Source: an uncultured Bacteroidia bacterium (GTDB taxonomy: Bacteria > Bacteroidota > Bacteroidia > Bacteroidales > Prolixibacteraceae). From it: a DNA stretch of 64,000 nt. The translations under genes and the position numbers were made by a program. Of the stretch, positions 17,834 through 25,260 are shown one piece after another (positions within the stretch are counted from its first letter, which is position 1; each line of letters begins with the position of its first letter). Under the pieces are notes generated by a model. It was given only the letters and a program-made list of their open reading frames with translations, did not search any database and was not told where the DNA came from. The DNA lies in NCBI GenBank assembly GCA_903907075.1, contig CAIVMQ010000001.1, forward strand, positions 1-64,000, written 5' to 3'.

Positions 17834-19063
17834 TTATTCAATATAATTTAAATCTTTATGGTAGGTTTCCTCAGTATAATAAAGGGCTATAAGGGTTATA
17901 AAAAGAACAATTGAAGTAGTATAAATTCCACTCTTAATAATGGTTAGCCCCATCTCATTCTGGAATAAATTTAAAAACATCATATTAATAAGAGGCAAAG
18001 CCCCTCTTACCATATTTGGAATTGTTGTTGTGGCTGTTGCCCTTAGATTAGTACCAAACTGCTCTGCTCCCATGGTAATAAAGATGATCCAGAATCCAGT
18101 ACTAAATCCAAGTAAGCCACAAATAACCAACATCGAACTATTGCTATTATTGAAATCACTAAAAAATAGAAGTATACTAACCGCACAAAAGGCATAATAA
18201 AGTAAAAGTCCTTTTTTTCTGCTTTTAAAATATTGACAAATAAAACCAGCAACAAAATCGCCTAGGGCAATACCGGCATAAGCAAGCATTACTGCACGTC
18301 CAGAATTAAAATCAGTACTGCCAAACATAGCTTTAGCGAATCGATCACTTTGAGTAACTAAAATCCCAACAATGCACCAAGTTGGAAATCCTAGAATAAT
18401 TGCCGTACTATATTTTCTAAATCTTTTCCAATCTGAAAAAAACATCAAAAAATTTCCTCGTGAAGCATTTTGATGTTTAAGATCTTTAAACATCCCAGAT
18501 TCAGCAAGGCTTATTCGCATAAATAACAGAAGTAATCCAAGTACGCCACCGACCTGGTAACAAAGGCGCCAATCAGTAGTTATTTGGTACGTAAAATAAG
18601 CTGCTATGACGCCGGTAATTCCAAATCCAGCGACCATTGAGGTACCAATACCTCTTTTACTTTTAGGCATTAGCTCACTAACAAGTGTAATTCCGGCGCC
18701 TAATTCTCCGGCTAAGCCGATCCCTGCAATAAATCGGCAAATAATATATTGATCTACCGTTTGGATATAGGCCGTAAGAAAATTGGCTACTGAATATAAA
18801 AGAATAGATCCAAATAAAATGCTAAGCCTCCCTTTCTTATCGCCTAATACACCCCAAATAATTCCTCCAATTAATAGACCGATCATTTGCCAATTCATCA
18901 CAAGAATACTATCGTGTAAAATAGAATTGTCTGTCGAACCTACTGCAAGCAAGCTAGGCCGTTTAACAATGGTAAACAATAACAGGTCATACATATCAAC
19001 GAAATATCCTAATGAGGCAACAATAACGGCTAGATTAAAAATCGATTGATTTTGCTTATTCAT
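17834..19063 (-). CDS. MFS transporter (aromatic-acid/metabolite:H+ symporter-like)
   Basis: A 409-residue inner-membrane carrier with about 12 hydrophobic segments. TM1 carries F-V-D-M-Y-D-L, like the D-x-Y-D-L motif of the aromatic acid:proton symporter branch. The loop between TM2 and TM3 has the MFS signature GVLGDKKGR, and TM4 has RFIAGIGLAGELGAG. A central hydrophilic stretch follows TM6. The substrate is unknown. It lies 42 bases from the acyltransferase stop-to-start on the same strand, so the two may share a transcript. Confidence 0.8.
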   Translation of the reverse strand: MNKQNQSIFNLAVIVASLGYFVDMYDLLLFTIVKRPSLLAVGSTDNSILHDSILVMNWQMIGLLIGGIIWGVLGDKKGRLSILFGSILLYSVANFLTAYIQTVDQYIICRFIAGIGLAGELGAGITLVSELMPKSKRGIGTSMVAGFGITGVIAAYFTYQITTDWRLCYQVGGVLGLLLLFMRISLAESGMFKDLKHQNASRGNFLMFFSDWKRFRKYSTAIILGFPTWCIVGILVTQSDRFAKAMFGSTDFNSGRAVMLAYAGIALGDFVAGFICQYFKSRKKGLLLYYAFCAVSILLFFSDFNNSNSSMLVICGLLGFSTGFWIIFITMGAEQFGTNLRATATTTIPNMVRGALPLINMMFLNLFQNEMGLTIIKSGIYTTSIVLFITLIALYYTEETYHKDLNYIE

Positions 19064-19104
19064 GGGTAAGAGACAATTAGCAGTTAGAAATATGAAAAAT
19101 TTAG

Positions 19105-20280
19105 TTATTTTGAATGTGGATGACCAGGTGTAATGTTCGTCGAAGGTAACAAATGAACACGGTATTTCATAAATGGCTTTTCAATTACTATGTGCAACAG
19201 ATAGGCAGCAAATAAAGTTGAAATCACGCAAAGCAACATCATAAGATTGCTCTCCTTAGCAATATCCAATTTAAAGAGCTCTTCCTGTGTCATATGAATC
19301 ATAATCTTATGAATCAAATAAATACTATAAGATAGCATTGCAATTATCGAAACAAACGGAGAGTTAAGTTTATAAATAATACTTGAAGTACTAACAGCCC
19401 CCAGAACCAGTAATCCGCAACCAATATCTACCAAAGGAAAACCAAAAAGACATAAACTAAATGATCGCTCATTAAGGCAGATAATATAAGCTGCAGTTAA
19501 AACGAGAAATCCAATAAAGAGAGATAAATTGCCATATTTCATCAAACGGGTTTTGATTTCAGGTTTAAAGCTAAATATTCCAGCAATAGAAATTCCTACC
19601 AAGAGGCCATCTAACCGCGCATAAGTAGGATAATAGATCCACTCTTGCCAATAGACACCAAAGAGATCGGTTCCTAAAAACGGAAAGACTAATACATTCC
19701 ATGCATATAAGCGAGCCAAAAATCCGAGCACGAATAATAAGATCAAGATAATAAATCCCTTTTTAACGGCATTAAAATACATTAAAGTGATCAATATCAA
19801 GGGGAAAAAAAGATAGAATTGCTCTTCTACGCAGAGTGACCATGCATGTGAAAAAGCACCTTGTGTGCGTAGATCTAATCCAATATTTTGGGTAAAGGTG
19901 AGGAATTTCCAAGGGGGAGCAGGTGCCCCATGTTCTCGCAATACAGGAAAACTAATATAAAGGATAAGTACAGTAAGATAAGCAGGGACAATACGAAAAA
20001 ATCGTTTGATAAAAAAATCTTTAAATGAGATCCTTTTGTCCTCAACGATTTTGACAAATAACTGGGAAGCAATCAAAAATCCACTAAGTGCAAAAAATAG
20101 ATCGACCCCAATCCATCCAAATTTTGCCACACTCGCTAACCATTCCGGATGAGGGAATAATACAAGAATATGAAAAAATAAGACCATCGTTATTGCTAAT
20201 GCCCTTAAGAAATCTAAACCAACTAATTTTTCTTTCTCATTAATAACCTGATTACTAACTTGGGTTATGGAATTTGACAT
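19105..20280 (-). CDS. Acyltransferase family 3 (OafA/YrhL-type) membrane protein
   Basis: A 391-residue integral membrane protein with about 10 hydrophobic segments. The N-terminal motif LDFLRALAITMVLFFH includes the conserved Arg and His of the acyltransferase-3 family, followed by FALSGFLIA and an R-F-F-R-I-V-P-A-Y block. Such enzymes usually O-acetylate surface sugars, LPS, peptidoglycan or small secreted molecules. Nothing nearby identifies the acceptor. Confidence 0.88.
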   Translation of the reverse strand: MSNSITQVSNQVINEKEKLVGLDFLRALAITMVLFFHILVLFPHPEWLASVAKFGWIGVDLFFALSGFLIASQLFVKIVEDKRISFKDFFIKRFFRIVPAYLTVLILYISFPVLREHGAPAPPWKFLTFTQNIGLDLRTQGAFSHAWSLCVEEQFYLFFPLILITLMYFNAVKKGFIILILLFVLGFLARLYAWNVLVFPFLGTDLFGVYWQEWIYYPTYARLDGLLVGISIAGIFSFKPEIKTRLMKYGNLSLFIGFLVLTAAYIICLNERSFSLCLFGFPLVDIGCGLLVLGAVSTSSIIYKLNSPFVSIIAMLSYSIYLIHKIMIHMTQEELFKLDIAKESNLMMLLCVISTLFAAYLLHIVIEKPFMKYRVHLLPSTNITPGHPHSK

Positions 20281-20396
20281 TTCACTTATTTATTGAGATT
20301 TAAAGATTTGATGCACTAACAATTCTTACGATACGAACTAGTTATTTGCAGTTATTGTTTTAAAAAATACGATAATGATCCTGAATTGTAAAAAAT

Positions 20397-20735
20397 CTAT
20401 TTCTTCAGCAAAGCGTTTTCTTTCGCAAGGCTTTCCTTGTGGATAGCTTCCATGAGTTCCCGAATAAATGATTCTGAAAGTTGCACACCCCGCCCATTAA
20501 CAATATTTTTTTGTAAGATCTCTTCAAATCTTTTGGATTGTAAAGGTGGAATGTGATGAACGAATTTAAAATTTCCGATTGCGGTTACCACTTCCATTCT
20601 TTTACCCAATAACTGGATAAGTTGACTATCCAAACTATCAATCTGTTTACGATAAACCGAAAGACTATCAGTCTGGCAGTAGGCGACTGAATTAAAAGCA
20701 AAAAGAATAATCATCAAAGAAATAAATTTCAACAT
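20397..20735 (-). CDS. Exported AroQ-type chorismate mutase
   Basis: A 112-residue protein: signal peptide (1-20, ending VAYCQ) plus a single AroQ chorismate mutase domain, which converts chorismate to prephenate. Against E. coli chorismate mutase the active-site spacing is kept exactly: R29 (Arg11), R46 (Arg28), K57 (Lys39), R69 (Arg51) and S102 (Ser84). Glu106 sits where Gln88 would be, the form used by the yeast enzyme, and Asp48 and Glu52 are replaced by Q66 and F70. Exported AroQ enzymes are known in some pathogens and other proteobacteria; their role is unclear. The Cys at the end of the signal could suggest a lipoprotein, but the lipobox (VAYC) is imperfect. It stands alone beside a decayed gene. 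Confidence 0.85.
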   Translation of the reverse strand: MLKFISLMIILFAFNSVAYCQTDSLSVYRKQIDSLDSQLIQLLGKRMEVVTAIGNFKFVHHIPPLQSKRFEEILQKNIVNGRGVQLSESFIRELMEAIHKESLAKENALLKK

Positions 20736-20762
20736 AACTTTAAAACTTAATTTTATAATGCA

Positions 20763-21187
20763 CTATAGCGATTTCCCAACTAATTTCCATTTATTCACTC
20801 CTCCTACATTTGCAATCCCAAAATAATCAAAGGATCCTGTCCTGCACTTCTGTCTCCGGCAGCATTGAGTATAATCAGACCAGTAATACCATAATAATCT
20901 GTTTCGAACTAAAACACTGATTTCAACAATGAAAAATCAGTCGAATATTTAGTGAAAGTCGATTCACTGATTCAATCAGGATCATATACTGGTAAATATC
21001 CTTTATCGCCTAATTCATAGCTTTCTGTGAAGCAATGCCCAGGGTGGATCAATTACCGGTAAGAGATAGAAGCCCTCCAATCGTACATATTTTTGTTATT
21101 TGGAAAGATCCCATTTTACAACCTTCAGAACTAAACAAGAGAATTAAAACAGATAATAAACAGATATAACGCCTTGAAATATTACAT
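20763..21187 (-). pseudogene. Decayed ABC-transporter substrate-binding lipoprotein
   Basis: The 585-base gap between the chorismate mutase and larB holds a broken gene on the minus strand. After an ATG (21185-21187) with one inserted base comes a lipoprotein-like signal (RYICLLLSVLILLFSSEGC), then T-I-G-G-L-L-S-L-T-G-N, a stop, S-T-L-G-I-A-S-Q-K-A-M, a stop, A-I-K-D-I-x-Q-Y. This is the typical N-terminus of a type-I periplasmic binding protein (LivJ-like). In another frame follow Y-Y-G-I-T-G-L-I-I-L-N-A-A-G-D-R and, after a one-base shift, F-D-Y-F-G-I-A-N-V and K-W-K-L-V-G before a stop at 20763, matching the C-terminus of the same family. Most of the middle (roughly 250 residues) is deleted. 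At least two in-frame stops and two shifts make it non-functional. Confidence 0.8.
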
Positions 21188-21321
21188 TTAACTAAAAAGC
21201 TTAATCATAGATAGACCACCGGATATATGGATAACAAGAGCAAAAACTTGCACCTAAAAGAAAAAATATGATCGAGTATAAAATTTAGATAGTGAAAAAA
21301 ATTAGGAATAAGCCATGGAAG

Positions 21322-22059
21322 TTATAACTTATTTATGAGTGAAGCCTGGCATGCAGCGCCAAATCCATTATCTATATTCACCACAGAAACGCCACTAGCG
21401 CAGCTATTCAGCATTGAAAGTAACGCAGATAATCCCTGGAAATTAGAACCATATCCAATACTTGTAGGGACTCCAATGACCGGTTTATCGACAAGACCAC
21501 CCACTACACTTGCTAATGCACCTTCCATGCCGGCCACAACTATTATAACCTTAGCGTTACGAATAAGTTCCAATTTATGAAAAAGACGGTGAATGCCAGC
21601 TACGCCAACATCATAAACAGTTACAACTTTATTGTCCAAAAACCTTGCAGTCTCGACTGCTTCTTCAGCAACTGGAAGATCTGAGGTTCCAGCAGAGATA
21701 ACCACAATATAACTTTCGGTGATTGGGTGATCGTGATGCTTGTAGCTTATTGTCCGGGCTAAAGGATTGAATATCGCATTTGGCAGCACCTCTTTTACAG
21801 CCAAAAACATCTCTTCAGTAACGCGTGTAGCTAGTATATCCATCCCTTTATCATACATCCGTTGTACAATCTGACACACCTGATCTGTTGTCTTTCCTGA
21901 GGCATATATCACTTCGGGAATTCCTGTTCGTTTTGTTCTGTCTGTATCGAGGGTAGCAAATCCCAGCTCTTCAACGCCACGTGAGGATAGCTGATCCAAA
22001 ACTGATTCAAGCTCCAATTCACCGGTTTTATATTTTAGAAGGATATCGCGAAAATCCAT
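21322..22059 (-). CDS. larB: Pyridinium-3,5-biscarboxylate mononucleotide synthase LarB
   Basis: A 245-residue protein of the AIR-carboxylase-like family that carboxylates and hydrolyses nicotinic acid adenine dinucleotide in the first step of nickel-pincer cofactor synthesis. Visible motifs are VVISAGTSDLPVAEEAVETA, the D-V-G-V-A-G-I-H-R segment, VVAGMEGALASVVGG and G-V-P-T-S-I-G-Y-G. The ATG at 22057-22059 starts four bases after the larC stop; an in-frame TTG further up would overlap larC and is not preferred. It is the last gene of larE-larC-larB. Confidence 0.93.
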   Translation of the reverse strand: MDFRDILLKYKTGELELESVLDQLSSRGVEELGFATLDTDRTKRTGIPEVIYASGKTTDQVCQIVQRMYDKGMDILATRVTEEMFLAVKEVLPNAIFNPLARTISYKHHDHPITESYIVVISAGTSDLPVAEEAVETARFLDNKVVTVYDVGVAGIHRLFHKLELIRNAKVIIVVAGMEGALASVVGGLVDKPVIGVPTSIGYGSNFQGLSALLSMLNSCASGVSVVNIDNGFGAACQASLINKL

Positions 22060-22063
22060 ATAA

Positions 22064-23233
22064 TCAACGATTTTTAAACACAATTTTTTCTACTTCACTT
22101 AAGCTTAGCCCATGTTTTAAAGCTATTTTCTTCAAATCATCATATTCTGGTTTAGCATGGATCTCACGACCTTCGAAATAACTCGATTTTATGCGTATCG
22201 CCCCAAGTTCGGTAACAAGTTCTTTTTCTTGCCTTTCGAGAACCGTCTTAGACACCTCATAACAGACTAGGCCTATTGAGGTGCTATAATTAAAGATTAA
22301 TGACTTAACATCATCGACAGTTGATTTAGAACATAAGACACAAAGTCGGTTTCCCGGACGAGATTTTTTCATTATAACAGGGGTTAAAAAAACATCCCTG
22401 GCTCCCGCCTCAAAAAGCTTCTCGAACAGTAGATCGTACCATTCAGGATTCATATCATCGATATTACACTCCACCATCATGGCTCCTTCTGCAGTTGTAT
22501 GATCAGTAATACTATCATCAGACAGATAAACACGCAGAACATTAGGCAGATCAGAAATATCACGTTGCCCTATCCCATAAGCGATTTTATGAATCTGAAA
22601 ATTAATCTGTTCTGTAAATTCACCCACAATAGCGACCAATATAGCAGCTCCTGTAGGTGTCGTAGCCTCATGATTGACCAATCCACTTTTTACCGGAACA
22701 TGTCTTACAATTTCGGCTGTTGCCGGAGCTGGAACAGGCATAATACCATGAGCACATTTTACCGTACCGCCTCCTAACTGAATGGGTGAAGAAATTACCC
22801 TATCCACTTTTAAATAGTCAAGGCAAATCGCAGCACCAACAATATCGGCAATCGAATCCAGAGCCCCAACCTCATGAAAATGGACACGTTGTTTGTCAAT
22901 CTGATGGACCTTAGCTTCAGCTTCAGCTATTAAGTCAAATATCCGGATAGAGGTAGCTTTAATGGATTCTGAAAGAGAGCTCTGATTAATCAACTCCTCA
23001 ATATGTCTCAAATGGCGATGCTTTTCATTCTCTTGATTCTCGATTACTACCGTTGCTTTGGTTCCTGAGATCCCTCTCCGGCTGTCGCTAGAAATTTCGA
23101 GGCGAAAACCCTCAATATTTAATTTCTTCAACCCATCGATTAGAAACTCAGGGTCAACGCCCAGATCTATCATTGCACCAAGATTCATATCTCCGCTAAT
23201 ACCGGCAAAGCAATCGTAATATAATATTCTCAT
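22064..23233 (-). CDS. larC: Nickel insertion protein LarC, single reading frame
   Basis: A 389-residue CTP-dependent nickel-inserting enzyme that completes the nickel-pincer cofactor. The N-terminus has YYDCFAGISGDMNLGAMIDLG, and a histidine-rich region (KHRHLRHIEE, HFHEVGALDS) fits nickel handling. In Lactiplantibacillus plantarum larC is two frames joined by a programmed shift; here both parts are one continuous frame. It starts nine bases after larE and is followed by larB at four bases, so one transcript is clear. Confidence 0.93.
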   Translation of the reverse strand: MRILYYDCFAGISGDMNLGAMIDLGVDPEFLIDGLKKLNIEGFRLEISSDSRRGISGTKATVVIENQENEKHRHLRHIEELINQSSLSESIKATSIRIFDLIAEAEAKVHQIDKQRVHFHEVGALDSIADIVGAAICLDYLKVDRVISSPIQLGGGTVKCAHGIMPVPAPATAEIVRHVPVKSGLVNHEATTPTGAAILVAIVGEFTEQINFQIHKIAYGIGQRDISDLPNVLRVYLSDDSITDHTTAEGAMMVECNIDDMNPEWYDLLFEKLFEAGARDVFLTPVIMKKSRPGNRLCVLCSKSTVDDVKSLIFNYSTSIGLVCYEVSKTVLERQEKELVTELGAIRIKSSYFEGREIHAKPEYDDLKKIALKHGLSLSEVEKIVFKNR

Positions 23234-23242
23234 AACGTATCC

Positions 23243-24076
23243 TTATTTCTCATCTAGGGTAAATAAAACCCGATTCATCTTCCCGGAGACTATGCCCTCT
23301 GGATCTATTTCTATATTGTCAAAGCCTATCATTTTCATTTCGATACGAATTGACTCTTGAGAAGCGCGAAGTTTATCTATATCTTCTTGTTGAACTTCAA
23401 TCTTAGCTATACTTCCATAATGCCGTACACGAACATCTTCAAAACCAAAGGTATTAAGTAAATCTTCAGCAGCTTCAATCTGCCGAAGTTTATCAAAGGT
23501 TACCTCTTGATGGTAAGGGATACGAGAACTCAAACATGGGCTTGCTGGTTTATTCCAATTAGGCAAATTAAAGAACTGGGCTATTGAGCGGATATCAGCT
23601 TTTGAGAAGTTGCAGTCAGCCAATGGCGACAGTACACTTTTTTGTTTTGCAGCTTCAAGTCCAGGACGATAATCTCCTAAATCATTCACATTGGTCCCAT
23701 TTAGAATTTCAAATCCAGGATATTCAGTTTTAAGAGATTGAAGGTCATTATAGAGATGATCTTTGCAAAAGAAACAACGATTTATTGGATTCTGACTATA
23801 ACGGATATCGCTCAGTTCGTTCGTCTTTATCACATGAAGGTTGATATCAAAAGTCGCGCAAAATGATTGAGCAATCAGAAAATCTTTATTCTTCAGACTT
23901 TCGGAATTGGATATTACTCCCACAACAGCTGAACGGCCCTGGTACTTACGAGCCAAAAATAGGACTAAAGAGGAATCAATTCCCCCAGAGAAAGCGACAA
24001 TCGAACCTGTTCTTTGATTAAACCACGATTCAATATTTTTAAGTTTTTCAGTTAACGAAGCGTTCAGTTCGTTCAT
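23243..24076 (-). CDS. larE: Sulfur transferase LarE (three-cysteine type)
   Basis: A 277-residue PP-loop enzyme that converts the two carboxylates of the pincer precursor into thiocarboxylates. The ATP loop is S-G-G-I-D-S-S (30-36). C181 in ASPCLSSRIPY matches the sacrificial Cys176 of the L. plantarum enzyme. C101 and C104 form C-F-F-C; LarE proteins with this extra pair plus the third Cys are known to carry a 4Fe-4S cluster and work catalytically instead of destroying themselves. It is the first gene of larECB; its 342-base divergent upstream gap probably holds the operon promoter. Confidence 0.92.
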   Translation of the reverse strand: MNELNASLTEKLKNIESWFNQRTGSIVAFSGGIDSSLVLFLARKYQGRSAVVGVISNSESLKNKDFLIAQSFCATFDINLHVIKTNELSDIRYSQNPINRCFFCKDHLYNDLQSLKTEYPGFEILNGTNVNDLGDYRPGLEAAKQKSVLSPLADCNFSKADIRSIAQFFNLPNWNKPASPCLSSRIPYHQEVTFDKLRQIEAAEDLLNTFGFEDVRVRHYGSIAKIEVQQEDIDKLRASQESIRIEMKMIGFDNIEIDPEGIVSGKMNRVLFTLDEK

Positions 24077-24418
24077 CTGTATTAAATTATTTTTTTATAT
24101 TTTCGATCTAAAATCATCACCTAATTTTATAGAACCACCTAAGGAGTAGATTAAAAATAAAAAAAGCTAATGTTGTGTAAAGCTATAAATTATTAGTGAA
24201 GAAAAACCGTGGCTGAAAATAATACCTTAATTGCTATAAGCTTCTAAACAAACGAACAAATTAGATTAAAACGAAAAGGTTAAAAAAACTTATCCTTTTT
24301 AGAATAATTCTGATTAACCATCTTTCGACTATTCCCCCCACTGAATTATAAATAAATATAGATACTTTTGTTTCATAACACGTAAAAAACGTATCAATAA
24401 CTCTAAAGTAAAAAAGTT
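24077..24418. other. 342-base divergent promoter region (larE / OB-fold lipoprotein)
   Basis: No gene seen on either strand. AT-rich. It contains a short hairpin (AAAAGG and CCTTTT near 24280-24300) and a -7-like box for the plus-strand gene at 24363. Both divergent genes must be started from here. Confidence 0.6.
24363..24370 (+). promoter_or_regulatory. Possible -7 promoter element of the OB-fold lipoprotein gene
   Basis: TACTTTTG fits TAnnTTTG and lies 48 bases before the ATG. A matching -33 TTTG at 19-21 bases is not clear. Confidence 0.35.
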
Positions 24419-25123
24419 ATGAAAATCACTACACTTCTCATCTTAGCTATAAGCCTTATAATGGCTTTCTCATGTAAAACAAAGACAAAACAGACTGAAA
24501 ATCTAGCACCTAATGTTCACAAGGCAACTTCACAGGAGGTAATTCAATCGACAAATTACACCTATCTTCGGATATCGGAAGACGGGAAGGAAAGTTGGAT
24601 TGCTATTGCCAGACAAGAAGTGTCGATCGGCAAAGCATATTATTATGAGCCGAGTATCGAAATGACCGATTTCACCAGTAAGGAGTTACAGCGCACATTT
24701 CCGTCTATTATTTTCGTAGCCAAATTCAGTGAGATGCCTATTGTTGCCGCTGAAAAATATGCTGTTGCAGACCCGCCAAAAGGGAAACAAGCAGCAGTTG
24801 CTAAGGAAGGGTTAAAAGTTGCACGTGCTGCCAATGGGATAACTATAGCAGAGCTTATTGCTCAAAAGGGATCATATGCCGGGAAAAAGATCAAAATAAA
24901 AGGAGAGGTCGTTAAATACAATCCTCAGATAATGGGAAAAAACTGGTTGCATCTTCAGGATGGTAGTAGCAACAATGGCGTATTTGATGTGACTATAACC
25001 ACAACTGCGGAGGTTAAAATTGGAGATGTTGTAACAATTGAAGGCATCGTAGCATTGAACAAAGATTTTGGTGCAGGATATTCGTATGACGTAATTGTTG
25101 AAGAGGGCAAATTACTTCCTTAA
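24419..25123 (+). CDS. OB-fold lipoprotein
   Basis: A 234-residue lipoprotein. The signal has a hydrophobic core and a lipobox-like AFSC with Cys19, then a Lys/Thr-rich linker. Residues about 145-230 resemble the OB-fold of tRNA_anti/nucleic-acid-binding-like lipoproteins: G-x-K-I-K-I-K-G-E-V-V-K-Y, then N-W-L-H-L-Q-D-G, then V-K-I-G-D-V-V-T-I-E-G. The ligand is unknown, and in exported proteins this fold often binds small molecules or protein instead of nucleic acid. It ends with a strong terminator, so it is a single-gene transcript. Confidence 0.75.
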   Translation: MKITTLLILAISLIMAFSCKTKTKQTENLAPNVHKATSQEVIQSTNYTYLRISEDGKESWIAIARQEVSIGKAYYYEPSIEMTDFTSKELQRTFPSIIFVAKFSEMPIVAAEKYAVADPPKGKQAAVAKEGLKVARAANGITIAELIAQKGSYAGKKIKIKGEVVKYNPQIMGKNWLHLQDGSSNNGVFDVTITTTAEVKIGDVVTIEGIVALNKDFGAGYSYDVIVEEGKLLP

Positions 25124-25157
25124 CGATTATTAAGTCACTATAACACTGAAAATTTAA

Positions 25158-25195
25158 GAGCCCTTATTGCAGTAGCAGTAAGGGCTCAACTTTTT
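25158..25195 (+). terminator. Rho-independent terminator after the OB-fold lipoprotein
   Basis: GAGCCCTTA (25158-25166) pairs with TAAGGGCTC (25179-25187), with an inner TGC/GCA pair and AGTA loop, then CAACTTTTTG. Strong stem with a short T-run. Confidence 0.85.
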
Positions 25196-25260
25196 GATTT
25201 TCAATTAGCCAATTGTGTTGCTAAAATCTTTTGTATTTTAGTCCTCAATTAGGATCATGT

